A stretch of DNA of 50,745 nucleotides, taken from positions 1 through 50,745 of the forward strand of contig DASUFE010000125.1 of NCBI GenBank assembly GCA_036274675.1, read 5' to 3'. Positions 32,669-40,458 of this stretch are shown here, piece after piece. Numbering within the stretch: position 1 is the stretch's first letter; each line of letters starts with the position of its first letter. The position numbers were made by a program, and so were the translations under genes. The notes beneath the pieces are model-generated. The model searched no databases, was not told the DNA's origin, and saw nothing but the letters and a program-made list of their open reading frames with translations. Origin of the DNA: DASUFE01 sp036274675. GTDB taxonomy: Bacteria > Pseudomonadota > Gammaproteobacteria > HTCC5015.

Positions 32669-32704
32669 CAACCATCTTTTAACACAACTAATGAAAGGTT
32701 GGTT

Positions 32705-33145
32705 ATGGGCCTTCTCGATGGCTTTGAAAAATTAATTAATGAACATGGTTCTGCTGTCATATTGAAGGAGCATATTGCATTAGCAAATGACAAATATGCG
32801 GCTTTGGAGCGTAAGGCAGCAGAATTCGAAGCGGAGAATAAGAACCTCAAACTCGAGGTACAAGAGTTAAGGAAAAAGCTTGATGCTTTTGAGGGGGCAA
32901 CAGCACGGACTGATGATGAGCTTGACGAGAATGGTCAAAAAATTCTTCTTTTGCTTTCAAAAAGCAGAGCTTTGGAAACTGCACATATAGCTCATTCTTT
33001 GGAGATAAGCACGGAGCTTGCGGAATTTCATGTTGAAGAATTAAGTAATGCCGGATTTATTAGTGGCTCGTATTCATTTTATGAGGATGCCAGCTATAGT
33101 CTTGACCAAGAGGGCCGACGCTATTTAATAAACGCGGTTTACTGA
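32705..33145 (+). CDS. Coiled-coil plus winged-helix protein, AT-rich
   Basis: Soluble protein of 146 residues. The N-terminal third (about 5-70) is a long amphipathic helix rich in Glu/Lys/Leu (KYAALERKAAEFEAENKNLKL and on), a likely dimerising coiled coil. The C-terminal part (about 78-146) looks like a winged helix: ENGQKILLLLSKSR, HIAHSLEISTELAEFHVEELSNAGFI, then a YSLDQEGRRYLI wing. It may bind DNA or act as an adaptor; no named family is claimed. Base use is clearly AT-richer than the neighbours. It is the only gene between the 74-bp inverted repeats, which points to acquisition as a cassette. Confidence 0.72.
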   Translation: MGLLDGFEKLINEHGSAVILKEHIALANDKYAALERKAAEFEAENKNLKLEVQELRKKLDAFEGATARTDDELDENGQKILLLLSKSRALETAHIAHSLEISTELAEFHVEELSNAGFISGSYSFYEDASYSLDQEGRRYLINAVY

Positions 33146-33157
33146 AATAGCCCAAAA

Positions 33158-33184
33158 GTTGGGGTTCGTTACACTCACCCCAAC
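33158..33184 (+). terminator. Palindrome after the winged-helix gene
   Basis: GTTGGGG (33158-33164) and CCCCAAC (33178-33184) form a 7-bp stem 12 bp after the stop. A related palindrome lies at 23824-23850. This type of GGTTGGGGT palindrome recurs between genes in many proteobacteria. A T-run is lacking. Confidence 0.4.
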
Positions 33185-33200
33185 CTACCTGTTTTAAGCC

Positions 33201-33274
33201 GTGTTCTCCGTGCCTCCATGAGAGGAATCTTTCTTCTTTTTTATTCCAGCGTTCTTGGAGAACTCTGCGAGAGA
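33201..33274. repeat. Right arm of the 74-bp inverted repeat
   Basis: Reverse complement of 32342-32415 with three mismatches. It ends 3 bp before the stop codon of the convergent methyltransferase gene. The first 24 bp recur almost exactly at 35001-35024. Confidence 0.85.
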
Positions 33275-33277
33275 CAT

Positions 33278-34036
33278 TTATTTCTTCGGCTTCTCGAACA
33301 GCAGCACGAAGCGGTCGGTTTTGCCGCGTATCGCCGGGTCGAACACGTTCTTGCTGTGATCGTCCTCCGCGCTGCGCAGGACCTGGCTGGTAGCAACCAG
33401 TTTGAAACCATGGTTTTCCAGATCGTTCATGGCGAAGCCTTCCTCGATCCGGTGCAGCGTTCCCGAGTCCGAGTTGCCGGCGCCGGGGCGCGCCTGGTGG
33501 TCTTCGATCAGCAGCTTGCCGCCGGGTTTCAGGGCGAAGTAGATCTTGTCGATGAATTTCGAGGCGTCGGTCGGCGCCTCCGGTTTTGATAAATAAAGGT
33601 CGTGGTAGGACATGATCATGATGGCGGCGTCCAGGGTTTCGCTGCCGAGTTCGATGTCGTTGGGTTCAGCCGCGTAGACATGCACCTGCGGCATGCGGTC
33701 TTTGAAGCGCTTTTCCAGAGCGTCGCCCAGGATCTTATGGTAGATCTCCACGGTATGCGCGATGACCTTGCCCTTCTCGCCCACTATGTGGCCAAGCAGT
33801 TCCGAGTAGTAGCCGCCGCCGGCGAAGAGGTCGGCGACCTGGGCGCCTTCCCCCAGATTGAGCAGCTTGAGGATTTCGGCGGGCTTGCTTTCGAGATCGC
33901 GCTGGCGATCCTGCTCGGTGCGGCCGGCATCACTGATCGCGGCGGCAATGCGTTGCTGGCCGCAGTATTCGCAGGCCGTCAGCAACAGAACTAAGGGCAA
34001 AATATACAGCAGCGGTTTCGTTTTCGAGTTGTTCAT
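33278..34036 (-). CDS. Lipoprotein SAM-dependent methyltransferase
   Basis: Class I methyltransferase of 252 residues of the COG4798 type. The SAM-binding motif I is VADLFAGGGYYSELL (about 67-81), followed by KVIAHTVEIYHK, the acidic loop HVYAAEPNDIEL, and LDAAIMIMSYHDLY. The late strand is LKPGGKLLIEDHQ. Unusually it starts with a lipoprotein signal sequence (lipobox LLTAC, Cys22), which would put the enzyme outside the cytoplasm where SAM is not normally available. The substrate is unknown. Its start overlaps the stop of the upstream lipoprotein gene by 4 nt (ATGA). Confidence 0.82.
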   Translation of the reverse strand: MNNSKTKPLLYILPLVLLLTACEYCGQQRIAAAISDAGRTEQDRQRDLESKPAEILKLLNLGEGAQVADLFAGGGYYSELLGHIVGEKGKVIAHTVEIYHKILGDALEKRFKDRMPQVHVYAAEPNDIELGSETLDAAIMIMSYHDLYLSKPEAPTDASKFIDKIYFALKPGGKLLIEDHQARPGAGNSDSGTLHRIEEGFAMNDLENHGFKLVATSQVLRSAEDDHSKNVFDPAIRGKTDRFVLLFEKPKK

Positions 34037-34644
34037 GGGCTACTCCCGGTGATCCTGGCCGCGGAATTATCCGCCGACTCCCGTGAATTCACAACTACGG
34101 GAAGCGGCCAAGGCTCCTCCTCGACGCAGTTATCGACATAAACCGCCTGAGTGTTCACATCGTTGGGAATGTATACCTGGATATCGGAGGATTTGGGATA
34201 GGCCGTGTCTTTGCATTGCATGCTCTGGGTAGTGCCGAGCACGATCCGGCTGCCGGGCTTGAGCCGGCAGCTGATCAGGCGGTCGAGCGCGCTCCACTCG
34301 GGACAGATGGCGTAGCTCGCCCGGTATTGTTCGCGCGATTGCCGCGGGCGCTTGAGCGACCACCAGCGGCCATAAGGGTTGCCGGATTTGGAATCGTAAA
34401 CACGATAGACCTGAACCGGCTCAATGGCCGTGAATGCAATCGCCGCACAGACGCCGCCTTTGTCATCCAACCCGAGAGCGCTGGAGGTCAGCTCATCATT
34501 GGCCGCCGCAGCCAGTCCCGGCACCGAGGTCGGCACCTGTCCCACACATGGAGTGTTCTCTGGTGCGGCAACTGAGGTTCCCGGCGCGGGCGCGGCAGCG
34601 CAGCCATAGAGAAACAGCAGTATCAGGAATCGGAGTTTTTTCAT
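34033..34644 (-). CDS. Lipoprotein of unknown function
   Basis: Lipoprotein of 203 residues with lipobox LYGC (Cys15) after a short hydrophobic signal. The mature protein has six or so Cys, including ICPEW, ISCRLKPG, SMQCKD and VDNCVEEEPWPLP, suggesting disulfides. A conserved-looking core is VYRVYDSKSGNPYGRWWSL. No family recognised. Because it is translationally coupled to the lipoprotein methyltransferase, the two probably act together at the outer or inner membrane. Confidence 0.68.
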   Translation of the reverse strand: MKKLRFLILLFLYGCAAAPAPGTSVAAPENTPCVGQVPTSVPGLAAAANDELTSSALGLDDKGGVCAAIAFTAIEPVQVYRVYDSKSGNPYGRWWSLKRPRQSREQYRASYAICPEWSALDRLISCRLKPGSRIVLGTTQSMQCKDTAYPKSSDIQVYIPNDVNTQAVYVDNCVEEEPWPLPVVVNSRESADNSAARITGSSP

Positions 34645-35102
34645 GGATATCCTTATCCGCCAGGAGGTGTGTGCTTTTTTATTGTGTCCGCGTTTATAGC
34701 ACAGGCCAGACTGCCATAGAAGATAAATTCATCATCTCGCAGTGACGCCGGGACGGAGGGAACGCCAGGAAAGATAAGGTAGGCCATTTTCTGAATTGAT
34801 AGTGGCCTTTTTTATTATCCGTGAACTTTAAAAAATCCTTCTCATTTACTGATCGCCGCTTTTGCTAATTCAAGTAACCGGCAGGGAGCGAGTGCAACGA
34901 ACGTCAAACTACGCGCCAAACGTTAGTTTTAAGCGGACATATATCAGGCTTCTTTGAAGGAACGAGAGTATGGCTTGAAAATCGTACAAGCAAAACCCCT
35001 GTGTTCTCCGTGCCTCCGTGAGAGATATTCTTTTAATTGCTTTTACGCGGTTCTCCGAACTCGCCCCTGCGGCTCCGCGCCCCCGCGAGAAAAGTTTTTA
35101 TT
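34645..35102. repeat. Gene-free gap with 'CGCAGAG' family repeats
   Basis: 458 bp with no convincing gene. An arm reading CATCTCGCAGTGACG (34733-34747) and on to about 34775 faces an oppositely oriented arm at 35001-35095. The first 24 bp of that second arm are nearly identical to 33201-33224. The second arm ends 7 bp before the Rieske gene stop. A further small inverted repeat AAACTA/TAGTTT lies near 34905-34928. Confidence 0.55.
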
Positions 35103-35444
35103 TCAACACTTGATAACAACTTTCCCGTTTACAATTTCGAAGGGCACCGGTTCGAGGCTCAGGCCCTTGCCGGGGCCGGCGAAACAGTAACCGGTTTCGA
35201 TGCTGAAGGTCGCGCCGTGCAGTGAGCACACCAGGAAGCTGTTATCCCAGCTCAGGAATTTGTCATTGCCCCAGTTGAGCGGCGCGCCGGCATGCGGGCA
35301 GATATTCCGGTAGGCATAGCAGGCGCCGCTTTTCTTTACCACGAAGAAGCGCGTCAGCTCGTCACCCGGCACGAGTTCGGCGGAGCGCGCCTCCAGTTCG
35401 CCCGGCTCGTCGAGAGTGCAGATTGCCTTCCCGGAGGACTCCAT
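35103..35444 (-). CDS. Small Rieske [2Fe-2S] protein
   Basis: Single-domain Rieske protein of 113 residues. Cluster ligands are CPH in NICPHAGAPLNW and CSLH in LVCSLHGATF. The extra Cys pair of bc1-type Rieske proteins is missing, so this is the low-potential ferredoxin type. No signal peptide, hence cytosolic. Such proteins usually donate electrons to oxygenases, but no oxygenase is nearby. Its ATG overlaps the stop of the diguanylate cyclase gene by 1 nt (TGATG), implying coupled translation. Confidence 0.9.
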   Translation of the reverse strand: MESSGKAICTLDEPGELEARSAELVPGDELTRFFVVKKSGACYAYRNICPHAGAPLNWGNDKFLSWDNSFLVCSLHGATFSIETGYCFAGPGKGLSLEPVPFEIVNGKVVIKC

Positions 35445-36625
35445 CAGGGAATAAGGACGCTGGTATTGCGGCCTTTCGCCTTTGCCTGCTGCAAAGCCTG
35501 ATCGACCCGCTGCAGGAACGCATCGTCGGTCATATCGCGACTCGGCACGACCGAAGAGCCCCCGATGCTGACAGTGACGCGCCCGAATTTGTCGGGCCGC
35601 TTATGCGGGATGGCGAGCCGTTCGATCTGCTGGTGAATGCGCGTCGCGATTTCACGCGCGCCGGCACTGTCGGTCTTGGGCAGCAGCACGATGAATTCTT
35701 CACCGCCGAAGCGGGCCGCGAAGTCACGCGGCCGGCGTATCACATGGATGATCTCGTGCGCGATTTTCTGCAGGCAGTTGTCGCCGCGGATGTGCCCGTA
35801 GTTGTCGTTGTAGATCTTGAAATAATCCACGTCAATCATGAGCGCGGACAGAGTGGTCTGCTCCCGCATATGATCGTTCCATACCTCTTCGAAGCGCAGG
35901 TTGAAATAACGCCGGTTGAAGGTACCCGTAAGCTCGTCGACGGTGGAGATGCGTTCGAGCTCCTCGTTCACCGAGGACAGGCGCATGTTGGCCACCTGCA
36001 GGCGTTCCGCCAGGTTCTTGGAGCGGTGACGGTAAATCAGGCTGTCAACCATGACACGGCTGAACATATAACCCGAGAGCATCAGCATGATGATGTAGAC
36101 GACCACCAGCACGCCGAGCAGCTTCAGCTGCACGTCGGATGCGGCCAGATTGATAGAAACCAGCGGCGTCAGCGCGATCACCACGTAAAAGGTATAGGAC
36201 CGCAGGTCCAGCGCCATTACGGGCAGCGAACCGCTGACGATGCCGAGCAGGAGCAGCATGAACAGGGTCTGCGCGGCGGGCGGCAAATCGGAGAAGAACA
36301 GGGCGCCCGCGGCGCCCAGCACGAGAGAAGTCGAATAGGCGCCCAGCAGGAACATGCGTCTCCAGAACTCGGCGCGTTCTTCGGGCTTCTCGGTTGCCTT
36401 GTACCAATAGTAGACGCCGAAGCGCAACGCGACGACCAGCACCGCCGCCGCGAACCAGATCAGCGCGCGGTCATGATCGATTTCGTTCCAGACCAGGAAA
36501 GCCATCACGCACAGCGCCGTGATCAGCATGGAAACGGCCACCGGAAATATTTCAAAGGAAAATTTGGTCTGCTCAGCCAGAATCTCGGGAGTGATCTTGC
36601 CGGGTTTGTCCGCGAGAAATGTCAT
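35444..36625 (-). CDS. Membrane diguanylate cyclase (GGDEF)
   Basis: Makes cyclic di-GMP from two GTP. The 393-residue protein has about six N-terminal membrane segments (about 35-195), a short helical linker (LAERLQVANMRLSSVNEELERI) and a GGDEF domain (about 215-393). The active-site loop reads RFGGEEF. MIDVDYFKIYNDNYGHIRGD carries the metal-binding Asp. No EAL domain is present. There is no obvious RxxD inhibitory site before GGEEF (it reads RRPRDFAARFGGEEF, where RPRD could serve as one). It is coupled to the Rieske gene, and the pair lies divergent from the hemD-like gene. Confidence 0.93.
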   Translation of the reverse strand: MTFLADKPGKITPEILAEQTKFSFEIFPVAVSMLITALCVMAFLVWNEIDHDRALIWFAAAVLVVALRFGVYYWYKATEKPEERAEFWRRMFLLGAYSTSLVLGAAGALFFSDLPPAAQTLFMLLLLGIVSGSLPVMALDLRSYTFYVVIALTPLVSINLAASDVQLKLLGVLVVVYIIMLMLSGYMFSRVMVDSLIYRHRSKNLAERLQVANMRLSSVNEELERISTVDELTGTFNRRYFNLRFEEVWNDHMREQTTLSALMIDVDYFKIYNDNYGHIRGDNCLQKIAHEIIHVIRRPRDFAARFGGEEFIVLLPKTDSAGAREIATRIHQQIERLAIPHKRPDKFGRVTVSIGGSSVVPSRDMTDDAFLQRVDQALQQAKAKGRNTSVLIP

Positions 36626-36826
36626 GGCGCTTGCCCCTGCCGTGCGGTCGTTCGGTGTAATTTATACCCTCTTGTCGACACTTGGCTATAAAAACTTAAG
36701 TGGATTTACCAACGAAAACGGATTTGTGAATTCATTTCCAGGTATTTCAAACGCTTAAGGCTTGTCAGTTTGGATCCGGCTTATTCCAGACTGATATTGG
36801 GCGCAATCAACTGCTATGATCGCCGC

Positions 36827-37654
36827 ATGACGGATCCGCAGACGACTTTGAGCGGCAGACTGATCGCTCTGCCCGAGACGCGCCAGCTCGATGTGATGGC
36901 GACCATGCTTGAGAAGCGCGGCGCCGGAGTCCTGCGTTGCCCGCTGGTCTCGATACTGGACACGCCTGATACGGAACCGGTCGAACGCTGGTTGCGGATG
37001 TGCATCGAAAACCCCTTCGACGATTTCATCATACTGACCGGCGAAGGCATCCGCCGCCTGCATGGCTTCGCGTCGAGGCTCGGCCTCGAGCCGCAATGGA
37101 TCGAATCGCTGCGGCGCATGCGCAAGCTCGCGCGCGGACCGAAACCGGGACGGGCGCTCCAGGAGATCGGATTGAAACCCGAGTTGCAGGCCGCGGAGCC
37201 GACCACTGAAGGCGTGATCGCGACGCTCGACGGCTTCGAACTGCGCGGCCGTCGCGTCGCGGTCCAGCTCTACGGCGAGGACCCGAACGAAAAACTCATC
37301 ACTTATCTGGCCGCGCGCGGCGCAGCGGCGCACACTGTCGCGCCCTATATCTACGCTTCGAAAAGCGGCGACGCGCAGGTCGAAAACCTGATTATGCGAC
37401 TGGCCGCCGGCGAGATCGACGCCATAACCTTTACCAGCTCTCCGCAATACCGCCGCCTGGCGGAAGTCGCGGATAAAAAGGGCCTGGGCAAACAGTTATC
37501 GGACGGCCTGAAAAAAACCCTGGTCGCCGCCATCGGGCCGGTGGCGGCCGAAGCCATGCGTCGCGAAGGCGTGCGCGTCGATATGATTCCCGAGGAGAGC
37601 TTCTTCATGAAGCCGATGGTGACGAAGCTCTCCGAAATCTTGAGCGGAAAATAA
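36827..37654 (+). CDS. hemD: Uroporphyrinogen-III synthase (HemD family)
   Basis: Protein of 275 residues related to HemD, which closes hydroxymethylbilane into uroporphyrinogen III for haem and sirohaem. Typical features are LIALPETRQLDVMATMLEKRGAGVLRCPLVSI, DDFIILTGEGIRRL, the hinge GVIATLDGFELRGRRVAVQLYG and DAITFTSSPQYRRL with VAAIGPVAAEAMRREGV. hemC, hemX and hemY are not beside it, so it may be a second copy or serve another tetrapyrrole branch. A TATGAT hexamer 7 nt before the ATG suggests a nearly leaderless mRNA, which is inference only. The frame upstream to 36770 lacks homology. Confidence 0.83.
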   Translation: MTDPQTTLSGRLIALPETRQLDVMATMLEKRGAGVLRCPLVSILDTPDTEPVERWLRMCIENPFDDFIILTGEGIRRLHGFASRLGLEPQWIESLRRMRKLARGPKPGRALQEIGLKPELQAAEPTTEGVIATLDGFELRGRRVAVQLYGEDPNEKLITYLAARGAAAHTVAPYIYASKSGDAQVENLIMRLAAGEIDAITFTSSPQYRRLAEVADKKGLGKQLSDGLKKTLVAAIGPVAAEAMRREGVRVDMIPEESFFMKPMVTKLSEILSGK

Positions 37655-37679
37655 CAACACCCAGTGGCAGCGGCTCTCT

Positions 37680-38573
37680 TCAGTGATCTCCAGACCCTTG
37701 CGTTACGGTGATAGATTCATGGTTTTTACAGCCGGGGGCTTTTGCAAAATTTTCCACCCGGTTCAATATGTCCGGTTTGAGCAGCCACGGTGACAGCCGT
37801 ACCAGCAGGGTGACGTGATCCAACCGCGGGTAGATGACGGATTCGACGCAGCCGCCCCGCGCATTGACCCTGTTCGCCAGGTTTAGCGTGTTGGAGGGAC
37901 TTACCAGCGTATCGCGGCCGCCGTGCAGCAGCAGCAAGGGCGGATCTTTAACGTCGACGAAATTGATGGGTTGGGATTCCGGGTAACGTTCCGCCGGGCC
38001 GAAGATGTCATTCATTTCCACATGCGAGAAGGGCAGAAAATCATAGGGCCCGGAGAGCCCGATCATTCCCTGGACCGGCCTTGCGGCCAGAGCCCGTAAA
38101 TAGCGTTCATCCAGAGCCAGCAGGGCCGCGATGTGCGCGCCGGCCGAGTGCCCCATGACCACGATGTGATCCGGGTCGCCGCCGTAGTCGGCGATATGCT
38201 GCTGCACCCAGGCGACGGCGGCGGCGCCGTCCTGCACGAAAGCCGGAAATTTTATATTCGGATAAAGCCGGTAATCGGGGATTACGGTGACAAGACCGCG
38301 CTTCGTAAGAGCGGACGCCACATAAAGAAAGCTGTTCTTGTTGCCGTTATGCCAGCCGCCGCCGTAAAAAAATACGACCACGGGTGTCCGCGAGGAAGCC
38401 GCGACCGGCTTATAGATATCAAGCCGCTGGCGCAAGTCCGGTCCGTAGGCTATATCGGCGGTGCGTTCAAACACGCTTTCGGATGCGAGCAGATTGAGCG
38501 TGTCCAGGCTGCATCCGGACAGGATGAAAATAAGAATGGCCGGCAAAAGCCGGATGAGAGTCGTGTTCGACAT
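37680..38573 (-). CDS. Lipoprotein alpha/beta-hydrolase (esterase), paralog 1
   Basis: Esterase of 297 residues anchored as a lipoprotein (lipobox LSGC, Cys21). It has the carboxylesterase/BD-FAE pattern: oxyanion block FYGGGWHNG (HGGG family with Tyr for His), PDYRLYP, the nucleophile elbow GHSAGAH, LLHGGRDTLV with the catalytic Asp and LDHVTLL with the His. It is the third of three tandem paralogs on the minus strand, after an 80-bp gap. It probably hydrolyses esters at the cell envelope; substrate unknown. Confidence 0.87.
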   Translation of the reverse strand: MSNTTLIRLLPAILIFILSGCSLDTLNLLASESVFERTADIAYGPDLRQRLDIYKPVAASSRTPVVVFFYGGGWHNGNKNSFLYVASALTKRGLVTVIPDYRLYPNIKFPAFVQDGAAAVAWVQQHIADYGGDPDHIVVMGHSAGAHIAALLALDERYLRALAARPVQGMIGLSGPYDFLPFSHVEMNDIFGPAERYPESQPINFVDVKDPPLLLLHGGRDTLVSPSNTLNLANRVNARGGCVESVIYPRLDHVTLLVRLSPWLLKPDILNRVENFAKAPGCKNHESITVTQGSGDH

Positions 38574-38653
38574 TCGGTCCTTGAGTGTTTTTGTTCCAGG
38601 CTAAGACCTGGACGCCGGAAATTACTTTCAGTTCCCCGCTAACTCGGGGGCGA

Positions 38654-39532
38654 CTACTTATCCGTCTGGAAGCGCTGATCGCAGCGCGGATTGTTTATAA
38701 ACCGCTCGACTTCGGCGACGATATCCGGTCGGCGGAAAGCCTGTGAGAAGGAGACCAGGATTCTCGCGTGGCCAGCCCCTGGGTAAGTGACCAATTTCAC
38801 GCAGCCGCCACGTTCCCGGATCTTTTTCTCCAGGTTTATGCTGTTCCGCACGTAAACGATGTAGTCCGTATCGCCGTGCAACAGCAGCATCGGCGGCTCG
38901 GTGCCATCGACGAAATTGATGGGTTGCGATCGTTCATACTGCTCCGGCGGCCCGAAGATCTCCTTGAAGTCCGGATTCTTCAGCGGCAGGAAATCATAGG
39001 GACCGGCGAGACCGATTGCGCCCTGCGGCGGGCGCGCGCCGGCGTCTTTCAGGAAATGCTCGTCCAGCGTCAGCATCGCGGCGATATGAGCGCCGGCGGA
39101 ATGGCCCATCAGGAAAATCGAATCCGGGTCTCCGCCGTAGGCGGCGATATTTTGCTGCGTCCAGGCCAGCGCGGCGGCCCCGTCTTCGACAAAAGCCGGA
39201 AACTTCACATCCGGATAAACGCGGTAATCGGGAATCACCATAACGTAGCCGCGTGGAACAAGATACTCGGCGATAAACATGTACTGATCCTTCGTGCCAC
39301 GCGACCAGCTGCCGCCGTAGATGAACAAAATCACCGGCAACTTGCCATTCGCAGGTGTCAGCGGAGCATATACATCGAGCCGCTGCCTCGGGGCGCTTCC
39401 GTATTCGATGTCGGAGACGTTTCTGAAATTGGATTCGGGAGTAATGAGATTCAGTACGGGTAGCGGATTGCAGGCGGGCAGGAAAATAAGGAGCGCCGAC
39501 AACAGCGGGATATGCAAGCGTATTTTGGGCAT
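38654..39532 (-). CDS. Lipoprotein alpha/beta-hydrolase (esterase), paralog 2
   Basis: Esterase of 292 residues from the ATG at 39532 (lipobox LPAC, Cys21). An alternative ATG at 39580 overlaps the stop of paralog 3 (TAATG) and would add 16 basic residues before the signal; coupling makes it possible. Core motifs are FIYGGSWSRGTKD (the third oxyanion Gly replaced by Ser), PDYRVYPDVKFP, GHSAGAH, LLHGDTDYIV and AGHARIL. It is about as close to paralog 1 as to paralog 3 by eye, indicating local gene duplication. Confidence 0.87.
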   Translation of the reverse strand: MPKIRLHIPLLSALLIFLPACNPLPVLNLITPESNFRNVSDIEYGSAPRQRLDVYAPLTPANGKLPVILFIYGGSWSRGTKDQYMFIAEYLVPRGYVMVIPDYRVYPDVKFPAFVEDGAAALAWTQQNIAAYGGDPDSIFLMGHSAGAHIAAMLTLDEHFLKDAGARPPQGAIGLAGPYDFLPLKNPDFKEIFGPPEQYERSQPINFVDGTEPPMLLLHGDTDYIVYVRNSINLEKKIRERGGCVKLVTYPGAGHARILVSFSQAFRRPDIVAEVERFINNPRCDQRFQTDK

Positions 39533-39579
39533 CCGGCCAGCCTGCCTTTTCAGCCGGCACTTGACCGCGAATTCCATCA

Positions 39580-40458
39580 TTAATCCTGTTTTGTAACGCA
39601 TTGCATGCGCTCGCGCACGAAATTCCGGATTTCCTCCATTACTTCCGGTTTACGGTAGGGGACCGAGAGACTCCAGGTGAGCGTGGCATGATCGAGTTCG
39701 GGATAAACGACGGTTTTCGCGCAGCCGCCGCGTTCGCGGATTCTGGTTTCGAATTTCCGGCTGCTGATCACCGGAACACGCCGGTCTTTGGAACCGTGCA
39801 ACAACAGCACGGGGGGCTCGCTGCCGTCGATAAAATTCACGGGCTGCGACAGCGGGTAGCTCTCGGGTGGAGCGAATATATCCCCGAAATAGTCGCTCAG
39901 CAGCGGAAGAAAATCATAGACTCCGGCAAGCCCGATCAGGCCTTGCGGCGCGTTCGCGCCCGCGTCACGCAGAAAATGCTCGTCGAGAGCCAGCATGGCG
40001 GCGATATGTCCGCCGGCCGAATGACCCATCAGTATGACGTTTCCCGGATCGCCGCCATGGGCGGCGATATTGTGCTGCACCCAGGCGACGGCGGCGGCGC
40101 CGTCTTCGACGAAGCGCGGGAACCGGACTTCCGGATACAGACGATAATCGGGCAGCACGGCGACGAAGCCAAGCGAGCTTATCGCCTCCCCTATGTACAT
40201 ATAAAGGTCTTTGTCCCCGCTGCTCCAGCCGCCGCCGTGGAAGAATATAACGACCGGCATTTTTTCCGTTGCTGCGGCCGGAATGTATACATCCAGCTTT
40301 TGCCGCGGCAAGTCGCCGTACTGGACGTCCTGCAACCGGTTGAACCCGGAGGTCGGCGTCAGCCCGTTCAGGATATACAGGGGATTGCAGCCGCACAGCA
40401 GGCTACAGCACAGAGTCAGCGCCAAAGAGAGATTGAGTGTGTGAGTTTTAACCGTCAT
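39580..40458 (-). CDS. Lipoprotein alpha/beta-hydrolase (esterase), paralog 3
   Basis: Esterase of 292 residues with lipobox LCGC (Cys24). It keeps the full oxyanion sequence FFHGGGWSSG, PDYRLYPEVRFP, GHSAGGH, LLHGSKDRRVP (acid) and LDHATL (His), so all triad residues are present. It is the first of the three paralogs after ampG, and its start overlaps the ampG end by 11 bp. The chain xthA-ampG-three esterases is therefore probably one transcript. Confidence 0.88.
   Translation of the reverse strand: MTVKTHTLNLSLALTLCCSLLCGCNPLYILNGLTPTSGFNRLQDVQYGDLPRQKLDVYIPAAATEKMPVVIFFHGGGWSSGDKDLYMYIGEAISSLGFVAVLPDYRLYPEVRFPRFVEDGAAAVAWVQHNIAAHGGDPGNVILMGHSAGGHIAAMLALDEHFLRDAGANAPQGLIGLAGVYDFLPLLSDYFGDIFAPPESYPLSQPVNFIDGSEPPVLLLHGSKDRRVPVISSRKFETRIRERGGCAKTVVYPELDHATLTWSLSVPYRKPEVMEEIRNFVRERMQCVTKQD

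Noticed and set aside
35423..36691. Long plus-strand frame opposite the diguanylate cyclase
   Set aside because: His/Gln/Asp-rich antisense shadow; the minus strand encodes an unmistakable GGDEF protein.
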